Assembly (NCBI GenBank): GCA_965267505.1
Contig: OZ254081.1
Location: 496,001 to 560,000 of the forward strand
DNA length: 64,000 nucleotides
Origin: JANQHS01 sp965267505
GTDB lineage: Bacteria; Bacteroidota; Bacteroidia; Cytophagales; CCMP332
Direction: 5' to 3'
Under the pieces are notes generated by a model. The model was not told the origin of the DNA, did not search any database, and saw nothing but the letters and a program-made list of their open reading frames with translations. The translations under genes and the position numbers were made by a program. This document shows, in pieces, positions 34,463 through 43,728 of the stretch; positions within the stretch are counted from its first letter, which is position 1; every line of letters starts with the position of its first letter.

Positions 34463-35806
34463 ATGTTCAAAAAGATCCTAATTGCCAATAGAGGCGAAAT
34501 TGCCCTCAGGATAATTCGTACCTGTAAGGAAATGGGAATTAGAACTGTTGCGGTTTATTCCCAGGCAGATAAAGACAGCTTACACGTTCGTTTTGCGGAT
34601 GAAGCGGTTTGTATTGGTCCTGCAAGAAGCGTTGATTCCTACCTAAAGATCCCAAACATTCTTGCAGCAGCAGAGATCACCAATGCGGATGCGATTCATC
34701 CAGGCTATGGTTTTCTTTCAGAGAACTCAGATTTTTCAGCCATCTGCAAAGAATACGGGATAAAATTCATTGGCCCAGAGCCAAAAATGATCCAGAAGAT
34801 GGGAGATAAATCTACTGCCAAAGCGACCATGAAAAAGGCAGGAGTTCCCACCATCCCCGGTTCTGATGGACTTTTAAAGAATGCAGCTGAAGGAAAGAAG
34901 CTGGCTAAGAATATGAAATACCCAGTCATTCTAAAAGCTACTGCTGGTGGTGGTGGAAAAGGAATGAGACTGGTAACAGAGGAAAAAGAATTTGACGCAG
35001 CTTGGGAAAGTGCTACACAGGAAGCAAAGGCTGCCTTTGGAAACGCAGGCCTGTACCTTGAGAAATTTGTCGAGGAACCAAGACACGTTGAGATCCAGGT
35101 GGTTGGTGATCAATTTGGAAAGGTCGCCCATCTCTCTGAAAGAGATTGTACCATTCAAAGAAGGCACCAGAAGTTGATCGAGGAAACCCCCTCCCCTGTT
35201 TTGGATCAAAAACTCAGAGAGAAGATGGGGGCTGCTGCGATTAAAGCCGGAGAAGCCATCAAATACGAGGGTGCTGGTACGGTAGAATTCTTAGTGGACA
35301 AGCACGGAGATTTCTATTTCATGGAAATGAATACCAGGATCCAGGTTGAACATCCGGTTACTGAAGAAGTAATTGATTATGATCTGATCAAAGAGCAGAT
35401 CAAAATTGCTGCAGGCGTTCCGATCAGTGGAAAGAACTACTTCCCTAAACTTCATGCTATTGAATGTAGGATCAATGCTGAAAACCCTGAAAAAGGATTT
35501 GCGCCAAGTCCCGGAAAGATCACAAATCTTCACTTACCAGGTGGACATAAGGTTAGGGTTGACTCTCATATTTATTCTGGATATTCCATTCCTCCCTTCT
35601 ACGATAGCATGATCGCAAAACTTGTAGTTAGTGGCCAAACTAGAGAAGAAGCCATAACCCGGATGAAAAGAGCTCTTGAAGAGTTTGTAATTGAGGGAAT
35701 TCAAACAACCATTCCTTTCCACATCAAGATGATGTCCAATAAGCAATTCATTTCTGGAAAGTACTCAACCAAATTTTTGGATGAGGTTCCTTACGAGCAG
35801 ATCTAA
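34463..35806 (+). CDS. accC: Acetyl-CoA carboxylase, biotin carboxylase subunit
   Basis: ATP-dependent carboxylation of biotin on AccB. 447 aa, typical. Motifs: I-A-N-R-G-E-I-A-L-R-I at the start, glycine loop G-G-G-G-K-G-M-R near 162-169, E-R-D-C-T-I-Q-R-R-H-Q-K catalytic region, and E-M-N-T-R-I-Q-V-E-H with active-site Glu and Arg. The last gene of the seven-gene operon; its end overlaps tsaD tail to tail by 4 nt. Confidence 0.97.
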   Translation: MFKKILIANRGEIALRIIRTCKEMGIRTVAVYSQADKDSLHVRFADEAVCIGPARSVDSYLKIPNILAAAEITNADAIHPGYGFLSENSDFSAICKEYGIKFIGPEPKMIQKMGDKSTAKATMKKAGVPTIPGSDGLLKNAAEGKKLAKNMKYPVILKATAGGGGKGMRLVTEEKEFDAAWESATQEAKAAFGNAGLYLEKFVEEPRHVEIQVVGDQFGKVAHLSERDCTIQRRHQKLIEETPSPVLDQKLREKMGAAAIKAGEAIKYEGAGTVEFLVDKHGDFYFMEMNTRIQVEHPVTEEVIDYDLIKEQIKIAAGVPISGKNYFPKLHAIECRINAENPEKGFAPSPGKITNLHLPGGHKVRVDSHIYSGYSIPPFYDSMIAKLVVSGQTREEAITRMKRALEEFVIEGIQTTIPFHIKMMSNKQFISGKYSTKFLDEVPYEQI

Positions 35807-36804
35807 ATACTTAATCTAGGACTGGGAATAACATCAAGGTCGGAGAATTCCGACCTTTTGTATTTTACCTCGCCTACTTTGGCGATCATAGCTGCGTTGT
35901 CGGTGCAGTATTCAATTGGAAGTACATAGGAGCTAAAACCCAAACTTTTGCCCAATTCATTTACAGCATTTTGTAAACCCGAATTGGCAGCCACTCCTCC
36001 TGCAATCCCGATTGAGTTAACATTCAGATCATTTGCTGCTTTTTCCAGTTTGATCAAAAGGGTGTCAATTATGGTCTTCTGGATCGAAGCTGATAGATCA
36101 TCTAAATTTTTTGAGATAAAGTCTGGATCTTTTTTTAACTCCTCCCTTAGGAAATAAAGGACATTGGTTTTCAATCCGCTGAATGAGTAATCGTAATCTT
36201 CCATTTCTATTCTGGGAAAATCAAAGGCTTTTGAATTGCCCCTCTTCGCAAGCTTATCTATTTGCGGGCCTGCAGGATACTCCAGTCCAAGCATCTTTCC
36301 GATCTTATCAAATGCCTCCCCGCCAGCATCATCCAGAGTTTTCCCCAGGATTCTCATACTAAGATCATCCTCAACCAAAACCAACTGAGTGTGGCCTCCG
36401 GAAACTGTCAAACATAAAAATGGAAGCTCAGGATCCTTCCCATCAATAAAATGAGCCAATACATGCGCCTCCATATGATTGACCTGTATCATTGGGATTC
36501 GGGTCGAAAGGAAAAGTCCTTTGGCAAAGGAGTTCCCGACCATCAAGGGTCCTAAAAGCCCAGGGCCATTTGTAAAAGCAATTGCATCGATCTCATTTAG
36601 CTGGGTATCAGCCTCTTTTAGGGCTATTGAAAAAACCGGAACCATATTTTTCATATGCTCCCTTGAAGCCATCTCAGGAACCACTCCACCGAACTTGGCA
36701 TGAACCTTTTGATCGGCTATGATATTCGAGAGGATTTTTCCGTTCCTAAGTACAGAAACCGAGGTCTCATCACATGAAGATTCAATTCCAATTATTGTTG
36801 CCAA
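35803..36804 (-). CDS. tsaD: tRNA N6-adenosine threonylcarbamoyltransferase
   Basis: Transfers the threonylcarbamoyl group to A37 of ANN-decoding tRNAs with TsaB and TsaE. 333 aa starting with TTG at 36804 (an in-frame stop lies two codons upstream, no ATG before the conserved I-G-I-E-S-S-C-D-E-T-S-V). Metal-binding H-x-x-x-H in N-H-M-E-A-H-V-L-A-H, S-G-G-H-T-Q-L and the C-terminal D-N-A-A-M-I-A-K are present. Divergent from the TamB-like gene with a 19-nt gap between starts. Confidence 0.96.
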   Translation of the reverse strand: MATIIGIESSCDETSVSVLRNGKILSNIIADQKVHAKFGGVVPEMASREHMKNMVPVFSIALKEADTQLNEIDAIAFTNGPGLLGPLMVGNSFAKGLFLSTRIPMIQVNHMEAHVLAHFIDGKDPELPFLCLTVSGGHTQLVLVEDDLSMRILGKTLDDAGGEAFDKIGKMLGLEYPAGPQIDKLAKRGNSKAFDFPRIEMEDYDYSFSGLKTNVLYFLREELKKDPDFISKNLDDLSASIQKTIIDTLLIKLEKAANDLNVNSIGIAGGVAANSGLQNAVNELGKSLGFSSYVLPIEYCTDNAAMIAKVGEVKYKRSEFSDLDVIPSPRLSI

Positions 36805-36823
36805 AAGCCTTTATTTTGCCGAA

Positions 36824-39800
36824 ATGCAAAGGTTTTTAAAAAATCTGATAAAAACAGTGGGGCTCTTCTTTTTGGGCTGCTTTGCATTTCTTTTTAGCAT
36901 TCTGCTAATCTTTCAGTTTCCTGCGGTTCAAACCTCATTTGCAGAATTCCTTACACAAAAAATAATAAATAAAACTGGCTATGAAATAGAGATTGAAAAA
37001 GCCTACCTGGCCAATTTGAATACCCTTCAATTGGAGGAGATAAGACTCCTTTCAAATTCTTCTAAGGAATTGATAGGATTAAACAGAGGGCAAATTAGTT
37101 TCCGTTTACGAGATTTTATCGGAGGAAGCCGAGTTCCCGTAAAGGACATTTTACTAAAAGAACCCAAAATGGTTTTGTCCAGCGACTCTTCAGGAAAATT
37201 TGAGCTGCTTGAGTTTTTCCAAAAACTGGAATTAAGTGATACCACAGGAAATCCAAAGAAGCTGAAGATTAATCAGATTCAGATTCTTAATGGGGAGATC
37301 ATTTTCCCAGAGCTCAAGTCTTTCAAAATCACAAGAGAGGCAGACTTTGAATTGGAAACATTAAAAAACCTTCAACTGGATCTCAGGAACCTGAATTATG
37401 ATTCTGACTCCCTTTGGTTTTTCATTTCTAACCTTAGCTTCAAGGAAAAGCATAATGATCTATCAATAAACCTAAGTTCCTGCAGCTCAACACTGAAAAA
37501 AGATAGATTTGAATTTTCTGGCTTCAATCTAAAAAGTGATGCTCTAGACCTAGGAAATTCACTTGTTTTGGAATTTTCGGATGTCAAAGGCAAACGATAT
37601 CTGGAAAAAATTAAAGCCAACCTCGATAGTCTCAGAATTAAAACTCCCTATCTGGCCAGGACATTTCAAAACCCGGAGATGAATCAACTCCCAAAGGATA
37701 TCTGGGTTGTGGGAGGTCTTGAATTTACTACCAACAGATTGGTGCTGCGCAATTCGCAGATATTGAGTTCCAAAGGAAGTCGGATTCAGGGCAGATTTGA
37801 AATCGATCAATACGGGGTTGGGCAAGCTCCATTTATTCAAGCTCAACTTCGCCCCTCCTATTTATCCAGACAGGACCTTTCCCTCCTTTCAAAAAAGCTC
37901 AAGTTAGGTTTATTAGAAAATCTTGAATTTCTGCAGTTTGATGGTTCATTCGATGGTTTTCCATCTGATTTTGTTTCCAAAGGGAACTTTAACTCTGCCA
38001 GAGGAAAATTTTCAGCTGACATCAATCTTAAAAAACCCAGGAACAAAGATATTCCTGAGTACAGCGGAAAACTTTCTCTTACTGATTTTGATATTGGGAC
38101 ATTAGTAGGATCGGAATTCCAGGTTGACAAGGTCAACCTGGACGGAGAAGTCTTTGGTAGCGGACTAAAACTGGAAGAGATCTCTGTGATCTTTGATGGA
38201 CAGATCCAAAGCGTTGACATCCTAGAAAATCGGCTAAGCGATATTACTATCAAAGGGAATCTTAGCGACCGCCTTTTTTCTGGCTTGGTCAGTTCGAAGG
38301 ACGAAAGATTACAACTTGATCTGGCCGGAACGGTTAACCTCAATGACAGCTCTCAAAGAATAAATCTGGAAATAGAGGCAAATGAAATTCTCACTCAGGA
38401 TTTCCTAAAAACAGAGGGAGCTTCTGGATTTTCCCTTAAAGGTTTTGCAAACTTCCAGGGCTTTCATCCTGATTCTGTACGAGGTTATGTAGATCTATCA
38501 AGTATCCAGGTTTATAATCAGGAAAAGGAGCTGAATTTCGATAGTCTCTTCCTTGGAATTGGGGGACCTCCCCAACATCGCTCAATTTCTTTGAGGTCCG
38601 ATTATTTCAATGCTTTTGTGGATGGCAACTTTTCCTGGGAGGCGATCAAACTGATCCCTAAAGAAATTAAAGCTCTTTTGGAGGGTTTAAATCTTGATGC
38701 TAAGAAAATCACAAGGGAGGATCATCAGTCTACAAGCCGGTTGGCAATAGAGCTGAAAGATGCAAACCCATTGATAGGATTTTTTGTACCTGGATTGATC
38801 CATACTGGACGAAGCCTAATCGAAGCAAATTACATTTGGGGCACAAAAGATCACCTGGATATCAGCATTTCCTTGGACTCAATATTTTATCAGGGAAACC
38901 TTTTTTATGCCAATAGGGCTCATATTGACCTAAATCAGGATTCGGCAAATGGTTCCAGTCTAAGTCTTGAAATCTTTGGAGAAGAACAATATGTCGGGGA
39001 AAGGACCGCAATAAAAAACACAAAGATCTTGTTGAATCATTCCAAGGGAGAATCTGATCTGGTCTTGAATTCAGAGATGGATGATAAGGACTGGTTCAAT
39101 ATGAACCTGATAGGAAATGGAACCCTTAAAGAGGAGGAATACAAAATGAGTTTTGATATTGAAAACTCTGATCTGACCTTCCTTGGAAAATACTGGAGCT
39201 TGAACACAGGAAACCATTTTGTTATTAACTCTAACGGTCTTGTTTTCGACTCTTTGGGGTACCAGACCCAAGAAGAAGAGATCAGGGTCTCGGGTGCCTT
39301 CTTTGGAGAAGAAAATTTCCTTGGCCTTGATCTTGAAACCTTTAACCTGGTGAATATCAATCCATTTATCATTCACAAATTGACCGGAAACGCATCTGGA
39401 AATATGAGGCTCAAACCTTCAGAAGGAGAGCTTGTCTCAAAGATCAGGATCAATGACCTGACATTCAATGACCTTCTGGTGGGTGATGTGGATGCCAGAA
39501 TATCAAAGGTTTTTGAAGATGGAAATCTTGGAGTCGAACTAAATGTAGAGCATTTGGGCGAGCAATATCTTATGGCTGAAGGCGAGATCAATGCGAGAAA
39601 CAATTTCCTGATGGACATCAATGCCACTTTGAGGGATGTAGATCTTCACTTCCTTGGGCCGATCCTCGAGAATGTTATGAGTGAAATTTCGGGTTCAGTA
39701 AGTGGTATGATATCCCTGGGAGGAGACTTTAAATCACCAGAGATCGATGGAGAGCTTTTTGTTAAGGCTGGGACCTTTAAGGTGGACTACCTGAATACCA

Positions 39801-41239
39801 AATTTTTCTTAGACCAAAAAGTTCATATGGGGATCGACAGGATCATCTTTTCTAAATCAAGGGTACTGGACCAGAACCATGTGCCAGTTGGGGTTTCGGG
39901 AGGGATATATCACGATGGGTTCAAGGATTTTGTAGTTGATATGGATCTGGAACTAAATAAGAACTTAATAATGGACCTTGAGCAGGAGCAAAATGAATAT
40001 TTCTTCGGGACGGCTGTAGCTACCGGAGAAATAAGCCTTTTTGGTTCGGTTCAGGATGTACTTATTGAAGCAGACCTGAGCTCGGACAAAGGAACCCAGG
40101 TGTTTTTCCCATTTGATAATGCAGAAACTGTTTCCCAAAACAATCAGATCCAATTTGTAAGCCAGATACAAGCAGAGCCCAAGAAGCAAAAGAAAAAGGA
40201 AGAAGAGGTGGACCTTTCAGGGCTTACACTGAAAGCAAATCTGGAAGTAACACCGGACGCAGAGATTCAACTCTTATTGGACCAAACAACCGATGATCGG
40301 ATATGGGGATCCGGAGAAGGGAAAATGAGTATGGAGATTGACACCAGGGGCGGATTCCAAATGTTTGGAAATTACACCATCCAAAAAGGCATTTACAATT
40401 TCACCATGCTCAATATTATCAATAAGCAATTCGATATTGATCCTGGTAGTAGTATAAGTTGGAATGGGGATCCCTACGGAGGAAACATAAAAGTAACCGG
40501 TCTTTACAAGCAACATGTTTCCTTGAGTCCCCTAATGATCTCAGCTGATTCTTTGATACTTCAAAGTCCACAGGCAAGAAGAAGGTATCCGGTAGATGTT
40601 AAGTTGTTTTTAAATGGAGAGGTTTTAACACCTGATATTGCTTTTGGAGTAGATATTATTGAAACACCTGTATTTGCAGGTTATGACTTCAACAGCGATA
40701 AACTGGCATTTTACAACCGGATCCAAAACGATGCCGATGAAATGAACCGCCAGGTTTTTAGCTTAATAATGCTGAGAAGGTTTTCCCAGGATGGGACTTA
40801 TTACGGTCAAAGCGTAAGTGGGAACGTCAGTGAATTATTATCCAATCAGCTTAGTAATTACCTAAGTCAGGTTGATGAGAATTTCCAAATAGACTTTGAC
40901 CTTAGTGGGTTTTCGGAACAGGATCTAAAGAACATGCAACTTAGAATGTCATACCAATTCATGGAAGGGAAACTGAAAGTAAGCCGTGAAGGAGGCTTTT
41001 ATAATGCTACCGATGAAGCAGATGTAAGTAGTGTAATAGGAGACTGGACAGTGGAATATCTTCTCTCTGATGATGGAAGGTTAAGAGTAAGGGTATTCAA
41101 TCGAAACAACCCGAATATCTATCAAACAGGTTTGGATGGCACCTCATCAACAACCACTGGAGGGTTCAGTTTAATGTATACACAGAATTTTAACAATTTA
41201 AGTGAGCTGTTCCAATCTCCTAACAAACAGAATAAATAG
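36824..41239 (+). CDS. TamB-like (DUF490) envelope assembly/lipid transport protein, 1471 aa
   Basis: Start set at the ATG 36824, right after the divergent tsaD start; an earlier ATG at 36719 would lie inside tsaD. One N-terminal membrane helix (about 9-32, G-L-F-F-L-G-C-F-A-F-L-F-S-I-L-L-I), then a very long run of beta-rich repeats as in AsmA/TamB bridge proteins, and the conserved C-terminal TamB domain (about 1130-1450; G-G-D-F-K-S-P-E-I-D-G, L-N-G-E-V-L-T-P-D-I-A-F, and F-S-L-I-M-L-R-R-F). A bridge spanning the periplasm that moves phospholipids or helps insert barrel proteins is the family function. A Lys-rich insertion near residue 1120 is a local feature. tsaD-tamB divergence is a common Bacteroidota arrangement. 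Confidence 0.9.
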   Translation: MQRFLKNLIKTVGLFFLGCFAFLFSILLIFQFPAVQTSFAEFLTQKIINKTGYEIEIEKAYLANLNTLQLEEIRLLSNSSKELIGLNRGQISFRLRDFIGGSRVPVKDILLKEPKMVLSSDSSGKFELLEFFQKLELSDTTGNPKKLKINQIQILNGEIIFPELKSFKITREADFELETLKNLQLDLRNLNYDSDSLWFFISNLSFKEKHNDLSINLSSCSSTLKKDRFEFSGFNLKSDALDLGNSLVLEFSDVKGKRYLEKIKANLDSLRIKTPYLARTFQNPEMNQLPKDIWVVGGLEFTTNRLVLRNSQILSSKGSRIQGRFEIDQYGVGQAPFIQAQLRPSYLSRQDLSLLSKKLKLGLLENLEFLQFDGSFDGFPSDFVSKGNFNSARGKFSADINLKKPRNKDIPEYSGKLSLTDFDIGTLVGSEFQVDKVNLDGEVFGSGLKLEEISVIFDGQIQSVDILENRLSDITIKGNLSDRLFSGLVSSKDERLQLDLAGTVNLNDSSQRINLEIEANEILTQDFLKTEGASGFSLKGFANFQGFHPDSVRGYVDLSSIQVYNQEKELNFDSLFLGIGGPPQHRSISLRSDYFNAFVDGNFSWEAIKLIPKEIKALLEGLNLDAKKITREDHQSTSRLAIELKDANPLIGFFVPGLIHTGRSLIEANYIWGTKDHLDISISLDSIFYQGNLFYANRAHIDLNQDSANGSSLSLEIFGEEQYVGERTAIKNTKILLNHSKGESDLVLNSEMDDKDWFNMNLIGNGTLKEEEYKMSFDIENSDLTFLGKYWSLNTGNHFVINSNGLVFDSLGYQTQEEEIRVSGAFFGEENFLGLDLETFNLVNINPFIIHKLTGNASGNMRLKPSEGELVSKIRINDLTFNDLLVGDVDARISKVFEDGNLGVELNVEHLGEQYLMAEGEINARNNFLMDINATLRDVDLHFLGPILENVMSEISGSVSGMISLGGDFKSPEIDGELFVKAGTFKVDYLNTKFFLDQKVHMGIDRIIFSKSRVLDQNHVPVGVSGGIYHDGFKDFVVDMDLELNKNLIMDLEQEQNEYFFGTAVATGEISLFGSVQDVLIEADLSSDKGTQVFFPFDNAETVSQNNQIQFVSQIQAEPKKQKKKEEEVDLSGLTLKANLEVTPDAEIQLLLDQTTDDRIWGSGEGKMSMEIDTRGGFQMFGNYTIQKGIYNFTMLNIINKQFDIDPGSSISWNGDPYGGNIKVTGLYKQHVSLSPLMISADSLILQSPQARRRYPVDVKLFLNGEVLTPDIAFGVDIIETPVFAGYDFNSDKLAFYNRIQNDADEMNRQVFSLIMLRRFSQDGTYYGQSVSGNVSELLSNQLSNYLSQVDENFQIDFDLSGFSEQDLKNMQLRMSYQFMEGKLKVSREGGFYNATDEADVSSVIGDWTVEYLLSDDGRLRVRVFNRNNPNIYQTGLDGTSSTTTGGFSLMYTQNFNNLSELFQSPNKQNK

Positions 41240-41250
41240 TAAAAAATGAT

Positions 41251-42141
41251 TTGAGGGGTCTAATTACCATAGTATTCATTTTTCTAGCCAGCCTGAATGG
41301 TCATGCTCAAGAACTATCAGAGATCCAGGAAAAGCAGAAGAAGGATCGAACAAAGTTGATCCTTGCAGGAACAGGAGGAGCCTATGTTGGCACTATGGCT
41401 GTTCTGGCCAGCTCCTGGTATAATTTAGATCGCAGATCAGATTTCTTTTTCTTCAACGACAATTCTGACTGGAGGCAAGTCGATAAAATGGGTCATTTCT
41501 ATTCCGCATTTCAGATCAGCAGAATAAGTGCTGGTATGTATAGATGGGCACATCATGAACAAAAAAAAGCTGCTCTTTATGGGGCATTGACGGGTATAGT
41601 CTTAATGACCCCCATTGAGATCCTAGATGGTTTCTCAGAAAATTATGGAGCCTCAACCGGAGATATTTATGCCAACCTCCTTGGAGTTGGGTTTTTCTTG
41701 GGACAGGAAATGCTGTGGAAAGAAGACCGCATTAAGGTGAAGTTCTCATACAGCCCTACCTCCTACCCTGAATATCGTCCTGAATTGCTTGGCTCAAATC
41801 CAATGGAAAGTCTTTTGAAAGATTATAATGGACACACCTACTGGCTGTCTTTTGATTCCTATTTACTAACCGGGAAAAAGCACAATTGGATGAAGTGGAT
41901 TAACCCTGCTTTTGGAGCAGGAGCAGATGGAATGGTCTATTCTGATGAGACAGCAAATAATCGTAGAGGATATGAGAGTTACAGGCAATGGTATTTTTCA
42001 ATTGACCCCAATCTTTCTCACTTGAAGACCAGGTCCAAACTTCTGAATACGCTGATCTTTTTGATCGATGGAATAAAAATCCCATCTCCCGCTTTAGAAT
42101 TCTCTCGTGGAGAGGTCCATTTTCATCCTCTTTTCTTCTAA
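41251..42141 (+). CDS. DUF2279-family secreted/envelope protein, function unknown
   Basis: 296 aa in a frame that can only begin at TTG 41251; an out-of-frame ATG lies 5 nt upstream. Signal peptide (L-I-T-I-V-F-I-F-L-A-S-L, ends H-A-Q). The body has D-K-M-G-H-F-Y-S-A-F-Q and E-I-L-D-G-F-S-E-N-Y-G-A-S-T-G-D-I-Y-A-N, which are DUF2279/YfiM-type motifs (a His and acidic residues in membrane-embedded helices), then a C-terminal domain with aromatic beta strands. Follows the TamB-like gene by 11 nt, so the two are likely co-transcribed and both serve the envelope. Confidence 0.8.
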   Translation: MRGLITIVFIFLASLNGHAQELSEIQEKQKKDRTKLILAGTGGAYVGTMAVLASSWYNLDRRSDFFFFNDNSDWRQVDKMGHFYSAFQISRISAGMYRWAHHEQKKAALYGALTGIVLMTPIEILDGFSENYGASTGDIYANLLGVGFFLGQEMLWKEDRIKVKFSYSPTSYPEYRPELLGSNPMESLLKDYNGHTYWLSFDSYLLTGKKHNWMKWINPAFGAGADGMVYSDETANNRRGYESYRQWYFSIDPNLSHLKTRSKLLNTLIFLIDGIKIPSPALEFSRGEVHFHPLFF

Positions 42142-42147
42142 ATCCAA

Positions 42148-42155
42148 TAATTTTG
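42148..42155 (+). promoter_or_regulatory. Candidate -7 box for RNase P RNA
   Basis: TAATTTTG is an exact TAnnTTTG match placed 5 nt before the first paired base of the RNA (42161), the right distance for a start at about 42160. No TTG at the expected -33 position. Confidence 0.5.
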
Positions 42156-42160
42156 CAGAG

Positions 42161-42570
42161 ATTGCTGGCCGCCTTATCGCTGGGGTTCGATCTTGGTCGG
42201 ATCCTGGAGGAAAGTCCGGACAACATAGAGCACCACACTTCCTAACGGGAAGCTTTGGCATTCAACTTGTTTGATTGTCCAAGAGCCAGTGCCACAGAAA
42301 ATATACTGCCTCTCCGGAGGTGAGGGTGAAAAGGTGAGGTAAGAGCTCACCGGGTCGGTGGTGACATCGATCGCATGGTAAACCTTGTGGGTTGCAAGGC
42401 CAAATAGGTTTCGCTGCGTAAGCATTAGGTTGCTCGCCTAAATTCGCGAAATGGGTAGGCTGCTGATGAGATCCAATTGGTGACAATTGGGCTAGATAAA
42501 TGATAAGGCCGTAAAGTGAGTTTTCTCTACTTCGCGGACAGAATCCGGCTTATAGGCCAGTAATTTTTTT
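42161..42570 (+). ncRNA. rnpB: RNase P RNA, bacterial type A
   Basis: Catalytic RNA that trims the 5' ends of tRNA precursors. Conserved region I, GAGGAAAGTCCGGAC, is at 42207-42221, and the 3' conserved ACAGAATCCGGCTTA at 42538-42552. The ends pair as P1: ATTGCTGGCC at 42161-42170 with GGCCAGTAAT at 42555-42564 (ten base pairs including one G-T). A run of T at 42565-42570 follows immediately, so P1 also acts as terminator stem. The size, near 404 nt, fits type A. Confidence 0.96.
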
Positions 42571-42573
42571 GCT

Positions 42574-43728
42574 ATGAGTAAAATACTAATCGTCGACGAC
42601 GAAAAAGCCATTTTGAACACACTTCAGGAGATCCTGGAGTTTGAAGGCTATACCATTAAAACCGCTGGAGGTGGAAAGGAAGGATTAGAAATGCTTCAAA
42701 ATGAAGCCTTCAATGTTTGCCTTTGTGATATAAAAATGGGTGACCTTGATGGGCTTCAGGTTTTAACCAAAAGCCAGGAGTTAGGTATCGATACCACTTT
42801 CATTATGCTGAGTGCTCATGGCACTATTGACACAGCCGTTGAAGCAACTAAGCTTGGTGCATTTGATTTCTTGGAAAAACCACCTGACCTCAATCGGATC
42901 CTTGTAACCATAAAGAATGCGCTTGACAATGGAAACCTAAAACGCGAAACCAAAAGGTTGAAAAAAAAGGTAGTTGGCAATGGAGGCATCATAGGAGAAA
43001 GCAAGGAACTTGAAGAGCTTAGATCAGTAATTGAAAAGGTGGGGCCTACTGAAGCGAGAGCTCTGATCACCGGACCAAATGGTAGCGGAAAAGAATTGGT
43101 TGCAAAAGCTTTACACGATGCATCTGCAAGGTCAAAAGGTCCCTTTATTGAGGTCAATTGTGCTGCAATACCTTCTGAATTAATTGAAAGTGAATTATTC
43201 GGACATGAAAAAGGGTCTTTCACTTCGGCAATCAAGCAACGAATTGGAAAGTTTGAATTGGCTCATGACGGGACACTTTTTCTTGATGAGATCGGGGATA
43301 TGTCTGGTTCTGCTCAAGCCAAGGTTCTGAGAGCATTACAAGAAAACAAGATCACAAGGGTTGGAGGGGAAAAAGATATAAGTGTTAATCCCAGGATACT
43401 TGCAGCCACGAACAAAGACTTGAAGAAGGAAATTGAAGCCGGAAATTTTAGAGAGGACCTATACCATCGCCTTTCTGTAGTCCTGATCAAGGTACCACCG
43501 CTCAAAGAGAGAAAGGATGATATTCCTTTATTGGTTGAACATTTCTTGAATGAGATTGCAAATGGATATGGTGAATCAATAAAAGAAATGGAAGCTGCGG
43601 CCATAAAGCATCTTCAGGGCCTTGAGTGGACTGGCAATGTAAGGGAATTGAGGAATGTTGTTGAAAGATTGGTGATCATGAGTGGTGAAAAGATCACTAA
43701 GGCAGACGCAGCAAAATATGCCGAGTAA
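42574..43728 (+). CDS. Response regulator with sigma-54 AAA+ domain but no DNA-binding domain
   Basis: 384 aa. Receiver 1-118 with acidic pocket Asp8/Asp9, phosphoacceptor Asp52 (C-D-I-K-M, with G56 in place of the usual Pro), and K102; AAA+ domain 138-368 with Walker A G-P-N-G-S-G-K-E (167-174), Walker B L-F-L-D-E-I (235-240), R299 and sensor II G-N-V-R-E-L-R (354-360). The sigma-54 contact loop reads G-S-F-T-S-A (214-219) rather than G-A-F-T-G-A. The protein stops about 15 residues after the AAA+ domain, so the Fis-type helix-turn-helix is missing; no frameshifted copy follows. It would activate sigma-54 promoters from solution or act on another protein. It begins 4 nt after the RNase P terminator. 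Confidence 0.92.
   Translation: MSKILIVDDEKAILNTLQEILEFEGYTIKTAGGGKEGLEMLQNEAFNVCLCDIKMGDLDGLQVLTKSQELGIDTTFIMLSAHGTIDTAVEATKLGAFDFLEKPPDLNRILVTIKNALDNGNLKRETKRLKKKVVGNGGIIGESKELEELRSVIEKVGPTEARALITGPNGSGKELVAKALHDASARSKGPFIEVNCAAIPSELIESELFGHEKGSFTSAIKQRIGKFELAHDGTLFLDEIGDMSGSAQAKVLRALQENKITRVGGEKDISVNPRILAATNKDLKKEIEAGNFREDLYHRLSVVLIKVPPLKERKDDIPLLVEHFLNEIANGYGESIKEMEAAAIKHLQGLEWTGNVRELRNVVERLVIMSGEKITKADAAKYAE

Noticed and set aside
36719..36823. Longer start for the TamB-like gene at ATG 36719
   Set aside because: The extra 35 residues lie inside tsaD on the other strand and have no signal or membrane features; 36824 follows the divergent start.
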